From Streptomyces galbus (GTDB taxonomy: Bacteria; Actinomycetota; Actinomycetes; Streptomycetales; Streptomycetaceae): 64,000 nt of DNA. Under the pieces are notes generated by a model. That model saw only the letters and a list, made by a program, of their open reading frames with translations, was not told the origin of the DNA and ran no database searches. Shown here piece after piece: positions 42,955 to 51,406 of the stretch (the stretch's first letter is position 1; each line of letters starts with the position of its first letter). The position numbers were made by a program, and so were the translations under genes. The stretch spans positions 1-64,000 of the forward strand of contig NZ_SZPR01000019.1 of assembly GCF_005280195.1 (NCBI RefSeq), written 5' to 3'.

Positions 42955-43050
42955 GCGCGGAGTCTACGCGGAGAGACCCGCCCTGGGCAGGGCGTCCGGG
43001 GGCTTGCCCCGGGCCGCCCGTGCGGTGGCAATGCCCAGGTGGCAGGGGTC

Positions 43051-43830
43051 CTACGCGTCTGCCGCCACCTCTTCGGCACCGATCCGGGCCGCCTTGTCCG
43101 CATCGCCCGGCTTTGCACGGTCCGCCGGGGCCTTCGCCTCGTCCGCTGAGCGGTCGCCCTTCTCCGGCGTCACGAATCGGTAACCGACGTTGCGGACGGT
43201 GCCGATCAGCGACTCGTGCTCGGGGCCGAGCTTGGCCCGCAGCCGCCGTACGTGGACGTCGACGGTGCGGGTGCCGCCGAAGTAGTCGTAGCCCCAGACC
43301 TCCTGCAGGAGCTGGGCGCGGGTGAAGACGCGGCCGGGGTGCTGCGCGAGGTACTTCAGGAGCTCGAACTCCTTGAAGGTCAGGTCGAGGACCCGGCCCT
43401 TGAGCTTGGCCGAGTAGGTCGCCTCGTCGACCGACAGGTCGCCGTTGCGGATCTCCATGGGGGAGTCGTCGTTGACGATCTGCTGCCGGCCCATGGCGAG
43501 CCGCAGCCGGGCCTCCACCTCGGCCGGCCCGGCGGTGTCCAGGAGCACGTCGTCGATGCCCCAGTCGGCGGTGACGGCGGCGAGGCCGCCCTCGGTGACG
43601 ACCAGGACGAGCGGACAGCCGGGCCCGGTGGAGCGCAGCAGCTGGCAGAGGCTGCGCACCTGGGGCAGGTCGCGGCGGCCGTCGATCAGGATGACGTCGG
43701 CGCCCGGGGTGTCGACGAGGGCGGGTCCCTCCGCCGGGGCGACCCGCACGGTGTGCAGCAGCAGTCCGAGGGCGGGGAGCACCTCCGTCGACGGCTGGAG
43801 GGCGTTGGTCAGGAGCAGCAGAGAACTCAT
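43051..43830 (-). CDS. glnR: Nitrogen regulator GlnR
   Basis: A 259-aa OmpR-type regulator that turns on nitrogen assimilation genes such as glutamine synthetase and ammonium uptake. The receiver domain is atypical: it opens SSLLLLTNALQPS without the acidic pocket but keeps Asp50 in DVILIDGRR, as known for GlnR, which works as a dimer without a partner kinase. The winged helix reads LLQEVWGYDYFGGTRTVDVH and ends VRNVGYRFV. A charged Ala/Asp/Lys-rich tail follows. ATG 43830 has GAGGAGGAACC upstream; the gene diverges from a hydrolase gene. Confidence 0.96.
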   Translation of the reverse strand: MSSLLLLTNALQPSTEVLPALGLLLHTVRVAPAEGPALVDTPGADVILIDGRRDLPQVRSLCQLLRSTGPGCPLVLVVTEGGLAAVTADWGIDDVLLDTAGPAEVEARLRLAMGRQQIVNDDSPMEIRNGDLSVDEATYSAKLKGRVLDLTFKEFELLKYLAQHPGRVFTRAQLLQEVWGYDYFGGTRTVDVHVRRLRAKLGPEHESLIGTVRNVGYRFVTPEKGDRSADEAKAPADRAKPGDADKAARIGAEEVAADA

Positions 43831-44000
43831 ACGTCTGGTTCCTCCTCGGTCCCTGCGAGGACGTGGGCGGTGCGGCACTGCTCTGCGATCCCGGGGGCCC
43901 GTACACCAGGGGTTTCCCGCCTCGTATACAACGCTTCCGAAAGCACGAAAGGACCCGGGGGCTTCACTGCCCGAGTCCTCTTCCCAGCACAATAGCCGAC

Positions 44001-44855
44001 ATGAGCGACGGTTCGGCAGGTCATGCGGCGCGTTCCCGCGTTCGTCCGGATTGCGAGACGAACGGACCGGCACCATTGCGGACGTTCCTGCACACGGCAG
44101 ACGGGATATCGATCGATTCCGTATACGATCCGGGACGCGTTGTATACGACGGCCCGGCGACACCGGCCGATCACCCGGTGTTCGTCGTGGCGCACGGCTT
44201 CACGGGCGACGTGGATCGTCCTCATGTTCGCCGGGTGGTGCGGGTCCTCGGGCGGTACGGCGCGGTCGTCACCTTCTCCTTCCGCGGCCACGGGGCCTCC
44301 GGCGGGCGCTCCACGGTCGGCGACCGGGAGGTGCTGGACCTGGCGGCGGCGGTCGGCTGGGCGCGCTCGCTCGGGCACACGCGCGTGGCGACGGTCGGCT
44401 TCTCCATGGGCGGCTCGGTGGTGCTGCGGCACGCGGCCCTGCACCGGGACGCCGAGGGCACGGACGCCGTCGTCTCGGTCAGCGCCCCCGCCCGCTGGTA
44501 CTACCGGGGCACGGCCCCCATGCGGCGGCTGCACTGGCTGGTGACCCGGCCCGCCGGCCGCCTGGTCGGCCGCTACGGCTTCCGCACCCGCATCCACCAC
44601 CGCGACTGGGACCCGGTGCCGCTGTCCCCGGTGGAGGCGGTGCCGAGGATCGCTCCCACCCCGCTGCTCGTCGTCCACGGCGACCAGGACGGCTACTTCC
44701 CCGTCGACCACCCGCGGATGCTCGCCGAGGCCGCCGCCGGCCACGCCGAGCTGTGGCTAGAACCGGGCATGGGCCACGCCGAGCACGCCGCCGCCGACCC
44801 CCTGCTGACCCGCATCGCCGAGTGGACGGTGACCCGGCTCCGCGAGACCGGCTGA
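44001..44855 (+). CDS. Alpha/beta hydrolase
   Basis: A 284-aa cytosolic hydrolase or esterase of unknown substrate. The oxyanion segment is VVAHGFTGDVDRPHV, the nucleophile elbow GFSMGGSV, the acid VVHGDQDGYFPVD and the catalytic His GMGHAEH. The fold is complete and close to usual length. CACAAT lies 7 bases before the ATG and there is no ribosome site, so it may be leaderless. It diverges from glnR with 170 bases between; possible GlnR control cannot be read from sequence. Confidence 0.88.
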   Translation: MSDGSAGHAARSRVRPDCETNGPAPLRTFLHTADGISIDSVYDPGRVVYDGPATPADHPVFVVAHGFTGDVDRPHVRRVVRVLGRYGAVVTFSFRGHGASGGRSTVGDREVLDLAAAVGWARSLGHTRVATVGFSMGGSVVLRHAALHRDAEGTDAVVSVSAPARWYYRGTAPMRRLHWLVTRPAGRLVGRYGFRTRIHHRDWDPVPLSPVEAVPRIAPTPLLVVHGDQDGYFPVDHPRMLAEAAAGHAELWLEPGMGHAEHAAADPLLTRIAEWTVTRLRETG

Positions 44856-44898
44856 CGCCCCGCGGAGACCGGCTGGGCCGGCACCCCGGGCACGCGCG

Positions 44899-44939
44899 AG
44901 GGCCGCACCCCAGGTGTCCAACCCGCGGGGTGCGGCCCT
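44899..44939. terminator. Bidirectional terminator
   Basis: AGGGCCGCACCCC and its complement form a perfect 13-bp stem with a 15-base loop between the converging hydrolase and DUF1416 genes, followed by TT on the plus strand. Confidence 0.85.
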
Positions 44940-44959
44940 TGCGTGCGGTGCGGTCCGGC

Positions 44960-45247
44960 TCAGACCGCGATCGCGACCTCCGCGAGGCCGCCCTGCTGGG
45001 CGACCACCGTGCGGTCGGCGCTGGCGCCGGGCACGAGGGCGCGGACGGTCCAGGTCCCCTCGGCCGCGTAGAAGCGGAACTGCCCGGTGGCGGAGGTCGG
45101 GACCTCCGCGGTGAACTCGCCGGTCGAGTCGAGCAGGCGCACGTAGCCCTGCACCGGCTCGCCGTCCTTGGTCACCTGGCCCTGGATGGTGGTCTCACCG
45201 GGCTTGATCGTCGAGGCGTCCGGCCCGCCGGCCTTCGCTCCACACAT
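44960..45247 (-). CDS. DUF1416 protein linked to sulfurtransferase
   Basis: A 95-aa protein that starts MCGAKAGGPDASTIKPGET, followed by a beta-sandwich of the carboxypeptidase-regulatory type (TIQGQVTKDGEPVQGYVRLL, ATGQFRFYAAEGTWTVRAL). It is a DUF1416 member, a family encoded directly after sseA in many actinobacteria, so a role in sulfur transfer, perhaps using the Cys at position 2, is inferred. It follows sseA by 43 bases and should be co-transcribed. The AGGAG ribosome site lies before the ATG. Confidence 0.88.
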   Translation of the reverse strand: MCGAKAGGPDASTIKPGETTIQGQVTKDGEPVQGYVRLLDSTGEFTAEVPTSATGQFRFYAAEGTWTVRALVPGASADRTVVAQQGGLAEVAIAV

Positions 45248-45290
45248 GTCGTACTCCTGAAGAAGAGGTCGGATGCGGTCGGTGGGTGGG

Positions 45291-46136
45291 TTACTTGCCG
45301 GCGCCGAGCTCGATCGGCACGCCCACGAGGGAGCCGTACTCGGTCCAGGAGCCGTCGTAGTTCTTGACGTTCTCCACGCCCAGCAGCTCGTGCAGCACGA
45401 ACCAGGTCAGGGCCGAGCGCTCACCGATGCGGCAGTAGGCGATCGTGTCCTTGGCGAGGTCCACGTCCTCCTGGGTGTAGAGCTCCTTGAGCTCCTCCTC
45501 CGACTTGAACGTGCCGTCGTCGTTGGCGTTCTTCGACCACGGGATGTTCTTCGCGGACGGCACGTGGCCGGGGCGCTGGGACTGCTCCTGCGGCAGGTGG
45601 GCCGGGGCGAGCAGCTTGCCGGAGAACTCGTCGGGCGAGCGCACGTCGACCAGGTTCTGCGCGCCGATGGCCTGGACGACGTCGTCGCGGAAGGCGCGGA
45701 TCGAGGTGTCCTGCGGCTTGGCCTTGTACTCGGTCTTCGGGCGCTCGGGGACCTCGTCGCCGGCGACCAGCTCGCGGGCGTCCAGCTCCCACTTCTTGCG
45801 GCCGCCGTCGAGGAGCTTGACGCTCTCGTGGCCGTAGAGCTTGAAGTACCAGTAGGCGTAGGACGCGAACCAGTTGTTGTTGCCGCCGTAGAGGATCACC
45901 GTGGTGTCGTTGGCGATGCCCTTCTCCGACAGGAGCTTCTCGAAGCCCTCCTGGTCGATGAAGTCACGGCGGACCGGGTCCTGGAGGTCCTTGGTCCAGT
46001 CGATGCGGATCGCGTTCTTGATGTGGTTCTTCTCGTAGGCGGACGTGTCCTCGTCCACCTCGACGATGGCGATGGTCGGGTCGTCCAGGTGGTCCTGGAG
46101 CCAGTCGGCGTCGACCAGGACGTCGCTGCGGCTCAT
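45291..46136 (-). CDS. sseA: Thiosulfate sulfurtransferase (rhodanese) SseA
   Basis: A 281-aa two-domain rhodanese that moves sulfane sulfur from thiosulfate or 3-mercaptopyruvate to an acceptor. The N-terminal inactive domain has VDEDTSAYEKNHIKNAIRID and LYGGNNNWFASYAYWYFKLYG. The C-terminal domain has NLVDVRSPDEFSGK and the active loop YCRIGERSALTWF, in which Cys takes up sulfur. It lies downstream of a cysteine-containing leader peptide and upstream of the DUF1416 gene, so sulfur supply probably sets its expression. The ATG has GGAGGAGAACGAGC before it. Confidence 0.95.
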   Translation of the reverse strand: MSRSDVLVDADWLQDHLDDPTIAIVEVDEDTSAYEKNHIKNAIRIDWTKDLQDPVRRDFIDQEGFEKLLSEKGIANDTTVILYGGNNNWFASYAYWYFKLYGHESVKLLDGGRKKWELDARELVAGDEVPERPKTEYKAKPQDTSIRAFRDDVVQAIGAQNLVDVRSPDEFSGKLLAPAHLPQEQSQRPGHVPSAKNIPWSKNANDDGTFKSEEELKELYTQEDVDLAKDTIAYCRIGERSALTWFVLHELLGVENVKNYDGSWTEYGSLVGVPIELGAGK

Positions 46137-46270
46137 GCTCGTTCTCCTCCGGGGCAGTCGCGGCGGGGGTGTGCAGGTGAGGGACGTGCGCGGGCGCAGG
46201 GGCGGGGCGCACGGAGGCCCTGGGCAGGGCGGCGGGGACACGGAGGCCCGGCGCTCGGGTCGGGGTCCGC

Positions 46271-46351
46271 TCAGAAGGGGCGACAGAGCATGGCGGCGAC
46301 GCGGCACAGGTCTACTGCCCGCCGCTTCGTGAGATCCGCCTGTCGCTTCAT
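46271..46351 (-). CDS. Ms5788A-type Cys-containing leader peptide
   Basis: A 26-codon frame that begins MKRQADLTKRRAVDLCRV and ends AAMLCRPF, which I recognise as the Ms5788A-type leader peptide found before sulfur-transfer genes of actinobacteria. It has two Cys codons, both TGC or TGT. The ATG lies 7 bases after a TACGAT -10 hexamer, so the RNA likely begins at the A of the ATG. Translation of the two Cys codons could sense cysteinyl-tRNA and tune sseA, 134 bases downstream. That mechanism is inferred from related leaders. Confidence 0.85.
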   Translation of the reverse strand: MKRQADLTKRRAVDLCRVAAMLCRPF

Positions 46352-46358
46352 GGTCCCG

Positions 46359-46388
46359 ATCGTAGGGACGGATCGGGACGCGTGTCAC
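46359..46388 (-). promoter_or_regulatory. Promoter of the leader peptide and sseA operon
   Basis: On the minus strand: -35 GTGACA (46383-46388), an 18-base spacer, and -10 TACGAT (46359-46364). Seven bases later comes the leader ATG, so the transcript should lack a leader sequence. The hexamers fit the main vegetative sigma factor. Confidence 0.75.
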
Positions 46389-46591
46389 CGCCGTGTCATA
46401 TGGCGAGACACGATCGTCCGAATGGCGGGATGAGGAGGCTGTCCGGACGCCGTCCGCGGGCGCCCCGGAGCGCCCCGCGGGCCCGGGCGGCTACGGTGCG
46501 GACGGCACCGTCTCGCCAGTCGGACAGCGGCCGTCCGGGCGCGTCCTCCGCGCCGGACCGTCCGTACGGCGGGTTCCGGCCAGAGGGGTGC

Positions 46592-47314
46592 CTACCCGGC
46601 CAGGCGGACGCCGGAACCCTTCACCGTGATCTCGACGCCGTTCTTCGCGGGCGCCACCGTGTCCAGGTGGATGCCGCCCGGCAGGTCGTCGATCTTCTGC
46701 TGGAAGTCGGTGACCGAGCGGACCCGGTTCTCGCCGATCCTCACCCCGCCGATGCTCGGCAGCGAGTCGGCGTGCACCCGCACGGTGTCGCCCTCGACGG
46801 CCACGGAACTCAGCACGTACACCGTCGGCAGGCCCGCCGCGCTGACCCCCACCTTGATCTTGCCGTTGCCGCCGTCGGCCAGGCTCACCACGCGCGCGGT
46901 GAGACCGAAGCCCAGGTCGGTGGGCTGCGACTTGGCCGCCTTCAGCAGCTCGGCGTAGGTGATCGACGCGGTGCCGCGGGCCGTGGACGCGGTGGCGGAG
47001 CCGAAGTCGGAGGAGAACTCCACGTCCTTCATCGTCGCCTTGAGGTCGTCGATGCGGAGGGTCTCACCGCCGTTGCCGGTCTTCGCCTCGTAGTCCTTGA
47101 TGCCCACCTCGACGTCGTCCAGGGAGCCGCCGGCCACCTGGGTGAGGAACGGGAAGCCCTTGATGGACACGTCCGGGGTGGAGGCCAGGTTCTCGTTGGT
47201 CCTCAGCTTGTCGGCCGCCTCGCCCTCGGCGAAGTGGACGGCCAGCCGGTCCGCCAGCACGAACAGGCCGCCCAGGACCACGACGACGATCAGCAGTATT
47301 CGCAGTGCACGCAT
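46592..47314 (-). CDS. DUF2993 (LmeA-like) secreted protein
   Basis: A 240-aa protein with an N-terminal helix (RALRILLIVVVVLGGLFVLA) acting as signal or anchor, and an exported domain with STPDVSIKGFPFLTQVAGGSLDDVEV. The GFPFL-containing segment and overall order are those of DUF2993, the family of LmeA, a lipid-binding protein of the mycobacterial envelope. Binding of phospholipids is inferred. ATG 47314 begins the hydrophobic helix; an upstream GTG at 47332 is possible. Neighbours give no further hint. Confidence 0.85.
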   Translation of the reverse strand: MRALRILLIVVVVLGGLFVLADRLAVHFAEGEAADKLRTNENLASTPDVSIKGFPFLTQVAGGSLDDVEVGIKDYEAKTGNGGETLRIDDLKATMKDVEFSSDFGSATASTARGTASITYAELLKAAKSQPTDLGFGLTARVVSLADGGNGKIKVGVSAAGLPTVYVLSSVAVEGDTVRVHADSLPSIGGVRIGENRVRSVTDFQQKIDDLPGGIHLDTVAPAKNGVEITVKGSGVRLAG

Positions 47315-47429
47315 TGCAGTTGCTTCCCCCACCCGGGACGGTCGGCCTCACGGTCAGTGACCACTCACGGTAACCCTGAGGGCAGGACCGGCCGGTCGAT
47401 TGTCGATCAGCTGTGACACAGGGACGCCG

Positions 47430-48722
47430 TCACACCAGCGCCCGTCCCAGCACGTAGAACGCCGGGGCCGCCGCCGCGAGGGGCAGCGCCACGCCGGCCG
47501 TGAAGTGCACGAACCGGGACGGGTAGTCGTAGCTCGCGACCCGGTGTCCGATCAGCGCGCACACCGCGGCCCCCGCGCCGATCAGCGCGCCCGGCGCGCC
47601 CACGCCGGTCAGCCCGCCGACCGCGATGCCCGCGCCCGCGGCGGCGAGCAGCGCCACCACCACGGACACCGGTGTCGGCAGCGGCAGCGCCCGGGCCACC
47701 AGGGCGACGGCCACCGCGGCCGCGCCGACCGTCACCGCGTCCGGCTCGGCGGCCAGGCAGCCGGTCGCCAGGATCGCCAGGGCCGCCGAGGCGACCGTCG
47801 CCATCAGCCCGTACATCCGCTCGTCGGGGTCGGCGTGCGAACGGAGCTGCAGCACCAGGCAGAGCAGGACCCACACGCCGAGCGTCCCGAGGATCGCGGT
47901 GGGCGCGTCGTCCCGGCCGGCCACCAGCAGGGCGGCGTCGGAGACCAGCGCGCCGAGGAACGCCAGCGCGATGCCCTGCCGGGCGGGCCACATGCCGTTC
48001 AGCCGGAACCAGCCGGCCGCCGTCACCGCCTGCAGCACGACCAGCGGCACGAGCAGCGCGTACGACCCGAGCGCCGCCGTGCCCGACAGGAGCAGACCGA
48101 GCAGCGCGGTGAGCAGGGCCGGCTGCATGCCGGGCTCTATGACCGGCGAACGGCCCTCCAGGCGGGCCCGCTGGGCGTCGGTGATCCGGGCGTTCCCGGC
48201 CAGCGTGGCGGGACCGTACTCGGGCTCCTGGCCCGGGGCCGCCGCCTGAGGGACGGCGGGCGCGGCGGGGGCCGGTGCGGCCGGGGGGAGCGCCGCGTCG
48301 AACGGCTGGGGAGCGGGCTGGGCGGCCTGCTGCGGGGCGTACGCGTAGGCGTGCGCGGGGGACTGCGCGTCGGGGTACTGCTGCGCGGGCTGCTGCCCGT
48401 ACGCCGACGGGGCCTGCGGGGCGTAAGGAGCCTGGGGGGCCTGCTGCTGCCAGGCGTCCGCCGCCGGGGTCGGGGGCAGGTAGGCCGTCTCGGCCGGGCC
48501 GGCCGCCGTCACCGGCGGCTGTGTGCTGGTCTCCCAGGTCTGGCCCTGCCACTGCTGGGTGTACTGGTCGTCGTACGGCTGCTCCTCGTACCGCCCGTAC
48601 CCCGGCTCCTGCGGGTACGGCTGCTGCCCCGGCCAGGCGGCGGGCTGAGGGGACCCGTGGGCATCCTGCCCGTCCTGCCCCTCCGGGTACGGCTGGTACG
48701 GCTGGTACGGCTGATCGGTCAT
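47430..48722 (-). CDS. Pro/Gln/Tyr-rich polytopic membrane protein
   Basis: A 430-aa protein whose first 180 residues are low-complexity and rich in Pro, Gln, Tyr and Ala, with repeated YQPY and APQAP units, and whose C-terminal half has eight or so helices (PALLTALLGLLLSGTAAL, VWVLLCLVLQLR, VVVALLAAAGAGIAVGGL). No enzyme motif is visible. Many Streptomyces membrane proteins share such a tail, which may be a cytosolic interaction region. The ATG follows GGAGGG at a long spacing, and the gene begins 10 bases after a MoaD-like gene. Confidence 0.75.
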   Translation of the reverse strand: MTDQPYQPYQPYPEGQDGQDAHGSPQPAAWPGQQPYPQEPGYGRYEEQPYDDQYTQQWQGQTWETSTQPPVTAAGPAETAYLPPTPAADAWQQQAPQAPYAPQAPSAYGQQPAQQYPDAQSPAHAYAYAPQQAAQPAPQPFDAALPPAAPAPAAPAVPQAAAPGQEPEYGPATLAGNARITDAQRARLEGRSPVIEPGMQPALLTALLGLLLSGTAALGSYALLVPLVVLQAVTAAGWFRLNGMWPARQGIALAFLGALVSDAALLVAGRDDAPTAILGTLGVWVLLCLVLQLRSHADPDERMYGLMATVASAALAILATGCLAAEPDAVTVGAAAVAVALVARALPLPTPVSVVVALLAAAGAGIAVGGLTGVGAPGALIGAGAAVCALIGHRVASYDYPSRFVHFTAGVALPLAAAAPAFYVLGRALV

Positions 48723-48732
48723 CGGTGTCTCG

Positions 48733-48987
48733 TCACCCTCCTGCGAACGGCGGAAGCACCTCGACCGTGCCGCCCTCGGCCAGCCGTACCGTCTCATGCG
48801 CGCGGGTCCCCACGGGGTCGCCGTCGACCAGGAACGAGCAGCGCAGCAGGACGCGCGTCAGCTCGCCGGGGTGCCGCTCGCGCACGGCGGCGAGTGCCTC
48901 GGCCAGGGTGACCGCGTCGTACGGCTCCTCGGCGACGCCCGCGGCGGCCTTGGCGGCGGCCCAGTAGCGCACCGTGACCTCTGCCAT
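48733..48987 (-). CDS. MoaD/ThiS-family sulfur carrier
   Basis: An 84-aa beta-grasp protein ending in PPFAGG, the C-terminal Gly-Gly needed for adenylation and thiocarboxylate formation. The start is EVTVRYWAAAKAAAGVAEEP, close to MoaD of molybdopterin synthase; it may instead serve another sulfur-transfer step. No MoaE or activating enzyme gene lies nearby. It precedes the membrane protein gene by 10 bases. Confidence 0.88.
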   Translation of the reverse strand: MAEVTVRYWAAAKAAAGVAEEPYDAVTLAEALAAVRERHPGELTRVLLRCSFLVDGDPVGTRAHETVRLAEGGTVEVLPPFAGG

Positions 48988-49066
48988 CTCGTCCCTCTGT
49001 CGGTCATGCGGAATCGGCTGTGAACACCGCTCAGGCTACTGGGCCCGCGCGGCCTACCCTGGACCC

Positions 49067-49327
49067 ATGTACGCAAGGCGACGGCACGTGTACTTCGCCA
49101 TGATGGGGACCTGTGTGGCCCTGTTCGTCCTGGCCTGGGGCGTCGTGCGCATCTGGTCGGTGCCCGCGGCCGTCGGCATGTGCGTCGTGGCCATGGTCAT
49201 CCCGCCCCTCGCCGCGATGGTCGCCAACCGCCGCGGGCCCGAGGACCGCTGGTGGGACGACCCGTCCGGCGACCCGAAGTCCGACGAGTGGTGGGACGAA
49301 CTGGACGGCCGCAAGCGCCCGCGGTAG
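49067..49327 (+). CDS. DUF3099 small membrane protein
   Basis: An 86-aa protein with two helices (FAMMGTCVALFVLAWGVVR and VGMCVVAMVIPPLAAMVA) and an acidic Trp-rich tail (DRWWDDPSGDPKSDEWWDEL), which is the DUF3099 layout. Function unknown. TACCCT lies 6 bases before ATG 49067 with no ribosome site, a leaderless arrangement. It diverges from the MoaD-like gene. Confidence 0.85.
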   Translation: MYARRRHVYFAMMGTCVALFVLAWGVVRIWSVPAAVGMCVVAMVIPPLAAMVANRRGPEDRWWDDPSGDPKSDEWWDELDGRKRPR

Positions 49328-49351
49328 GCGCGGCCGGGGTCCAGCGCCGCG

Positions 49352-49714
49352 TCAGTACACCAGTGCCTGGGTGTCGTCCGCCAGGGACTCCTGGACGAAC
49401 ACCTGGGCACCCGCGATGCGCACGCCCTCGATGACGTCCTTCTCCGTGATGTCCCGGCGGGCCGCGCACTGGGTGCACAGGGTGAGGCGGCCGCCCGCGA
49501 GGACCGCGTCGATGAGCTCGGGGAGCGGGGCCGCGTGCGGCAGCTCGAACTCCGCGGCCCGGCCCGGCAGCGCGAACCACGCCGATTCACCGGTCAGCCA
49601 CAGCGACACCTCGACGCCGCTGGCGACGGCCACGGCCGCCACCGTGAACGCCTGCGAGCACCGCTCGGGCGCGTCGGCCCCCGCCGTCACCTTGATCACC
49701 AGCTTCTTCGCCAT
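49352..49714 (-). CDS. DsrE-family protein
   Basis: A 120-aa protein of the DsrE/DsrF/YchN fold (KKLVIKVTAGADAPERCSQA, EVSLWLTGESAWFALPG). LTLCTQCAARRDI contains a C-x2-C pair at the position where DsrE proteins carry their reactive Cys, so it may take part in sulfur or redox transfer. TACGAT sits 6 bases before the ATG and there is no ribosome site, so it is probably leaderless. It converges with the DUF3099 gene and diverges from a membrane-protein operon. Confidence 0.82.
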   Translation of the reverse strand: MAKKLVIKVTAGADAPERCSQAFTVAAVAVASGVEVSLWLTGESAWFALPGRAAEFELPHAAPLPELIDAVLAGGRLTLCTQCAARRDITEKDVIEGVRIAGAQVFVQESLADDTQALVY

Positions 49715-49811
49715 GACGGAATCGTAATCAACTCCTCCGCAACTACTTGTGGGGACCACGAGTCTCCTGTGCGCAGCCTCGACGGCATGCGCTTTCCTTC
49801 TGAGGGGGGAC

Positions 49812-50588
49812 GTGGTGGAAGAACCCGAAAGATCAGAAATACCCGAAAGTCCCGGAAGCCCACAGGGCCCGGCCGGGCGGACGGGACGCCCGCGCGGCCG
49901 AACCGCGCTGATGGTCGCCGCGGCCGCCGTCCTCGGCACGCTGGCCGGCACCTGCGTCGGCTACCTCGTCCAGGTCGACCGCGACCCCACGCCGCTCCCG
50001 CCGCTCTCCCAGCCCGTGGTGGGACAGGCCGAGGGCAAGGTCGCGCCGCTGTCCGCGGCCCAGGACCGCCAGGTGGCGACCGACGGCGACCTGCGCAAGC
50101 TGCTGGTCGACCGGCCCAAGGGGACCAGGGCCGTCCCGTCCCTGCGCGAGGGCTGGCTGGACCTCGCCGACTACGCGGACACCTACAACAAACCGTCCGT
50201 CGCCTTCGTCGACGCCAACGGCGACGGCTTCCGCCGCGCGGTCGCCACCTCGTGGCGGGTGGGCGAGACGTACAGCGTCGTGATCCACCTGGTCCAGTTC
50301 CGCCAGAAGACCACCATGGGCGCGTCGGAGTGGGCCGACAACGGCAAGTACTGGGCCGAGGAGCGGGACCACACCCGTAGCTGGCCCCTCCCCGGCACCG
50401 GCGAGGACAACGGCATGGTCTACGTGCACGACGAGCCCGAACGCAAGGCCGGCTACCTCCCGCTGTACACGGCCGAGGCCCACGCCTGGCGCGGGGACGT
50501 CTACATGGAGATCTACGTGAACGACACCGAGCCGATCCCCAAGGCGAAGATCATGGACCTGGCGGAACGGCAGGTGGGCAAGCTGTGA
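49812..50588 (+). CDS. Single-pass exported protein, first of three paralogues
   Basis: A 258-aa protein: a polar N-terminus (EEPERSEIPESPGSPQG), one helix (TALMVAAAAVLGTLAGTCVGYL) and a 190-residue exported domain with DGDLRKLLVDRPKGTRAV near its beginning and VYMEIYVNDTEPIP near its end. No known family is recognised. GTG 49812 or 49815 follows GAGGGGGG; an upstream GTG at 49749 lacks a ribosome site. The stop overlaps the next gene as GTGA. The three proteins of this operon share overall layout and a region around LRxLLL-P-P-G. Confidence 0.75.
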   Translation: MVEEPERSEIPESPGSPQGPAGRTGRPRGRTALMVAAAAVLGTLAGTCVGYLVQVDRDPTPLPPLSQPVVGQAEGKVAPLSAAQDRQVATDGDLRKLLVDRPKGTRAVPSLREGWLDLADYADTYNKPSVAFVDANGDGFRRAVATSWRVGETYSVVIHLVQFRQKTTMGASEWADNGKYWAEERDHTRSWPLPGTGEDNGMVYVHDEPERKAGYLPLYTAEAHAWRGDVYMEIYVNDTEPIPKAKIMDLAERQVGKL

Positions 50589-51406
50589 GCGAGACAGTCC
50601 CCGAGCCCCACCCCGCCCCGGAGCCCGGCCCCGAGCCCGCCGCCCCGCCCGCCCGGCGCCACCGGCCCGCCCGGGTCGCCGCCGTCACCGGTGCCGCGCT
50701 GCTCGCCGCCGCGGTGCTCGGCGGCACCGGGTACACGGTCGTCGCCGTGCGGGGCGCCGACCGCGACCCCGGGCGGCCGACGTGGAAGCTGCCCGCCGAG
50801 GCCGAGGACCACAAGGCGGACGACGCCGGCCGGGACAAGGGTCTGAAGGCGCTGTTCCTGCCGTTCGGCGAGGACGGGCACGCCGTCGGCCCCGACGTCG
50901 GCGAGTTCGGCAACGACACGGAACTCAGCGGCGCCCGTGCCGCCGCACTGCAGAAGGACTCCCTGCGGGACCTGCCCGGCCCCACCCGCCGCAGGCTCCA
51001 GGAGCAGGTCGACAAGCAGCGCATCCAGGGCATGGCGATGCGCAGCTACCTCGTGAACTACGGGCAGGCCGTCGGCAGCCGGAACACCTTCACGGTGAGC
51101 GTCACGCTCGAGCGCATGGCGAACCGCACCGCCGTGCGCGACCTGTCGACCCTGTACACCGGGCTCCTCGGCGCCACCGACGTCTTCCGCAAGGCGCCGA
51201 AGATCCAGGGGCACAAGGACGCGGGGTGCTTCCTGACCCCCAAGGGCAAGAAGTACGGGCTGGAGAGCGCGATCTGCTCCGGATACGTCGGCGACGTGCT
51301 GGTCAGCGCCTATGCCAGCGGCCCCGTCCCGCTGTCCGGCGAGGACGTCGGCGCGTTCTTCACCGCCCAGCTCGACCGCATCGACAACCCGGGACAGGCC
51401 GTATGA
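50585..51406 (+). CDS. Single-pass exported protein, second of three paralogues
   Basis: A 273-aa protein with a Pro/Glu-rich cytosolic start, one helix (AAVTGAALLAAAVLGGTGYTVV) and an exported domain. That domain has GLKALFLPFGEDGHAVGPD, TFTVSVTLERMANRTAVRD and two Cys (AGCFLTP and AICSGYV) that can form a disulfide. The first motif matches the LRxLLLPxPxG region of its neighbours. Translation is coupled at both ends by GTGA and ATGA overlaps, so equal amounts of the three proteins are expected. Function unknown. Confidence 0.75.
   Translation: MSETVPEPHPAPEPGPEPAAPPARRHRPARVAAVTGAALLAAAVLGGTGYTVVAVRGADRDPGRPTWKLPAEAEDHKADDAGRDKGLKALFLPFGEDGHAVGPDVGEFGNDTELSGARAAALQKDSLRDLPGPTRRRLQEQVDKQRIQGMAMRSYLVNYGQAVGSRNTFTVSVTLERMANRTAVRDLSTLYTGLLGATDVFRKAPKIQGHKDAGCFLTPKGKKYGLESAICSGYVGDVLVSAYASGPVPLSGEDVGAFFTAQLDRIDNPGQAV

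Noticed and set aside
46393..46629. 78-codon plus-strand frame between the leader peptide promoter and the DUF2993 gene
   Set aside because: Low-complexity product, no ribosome site and overlap with the end of the DUF2993 gene; nothing else supports it.
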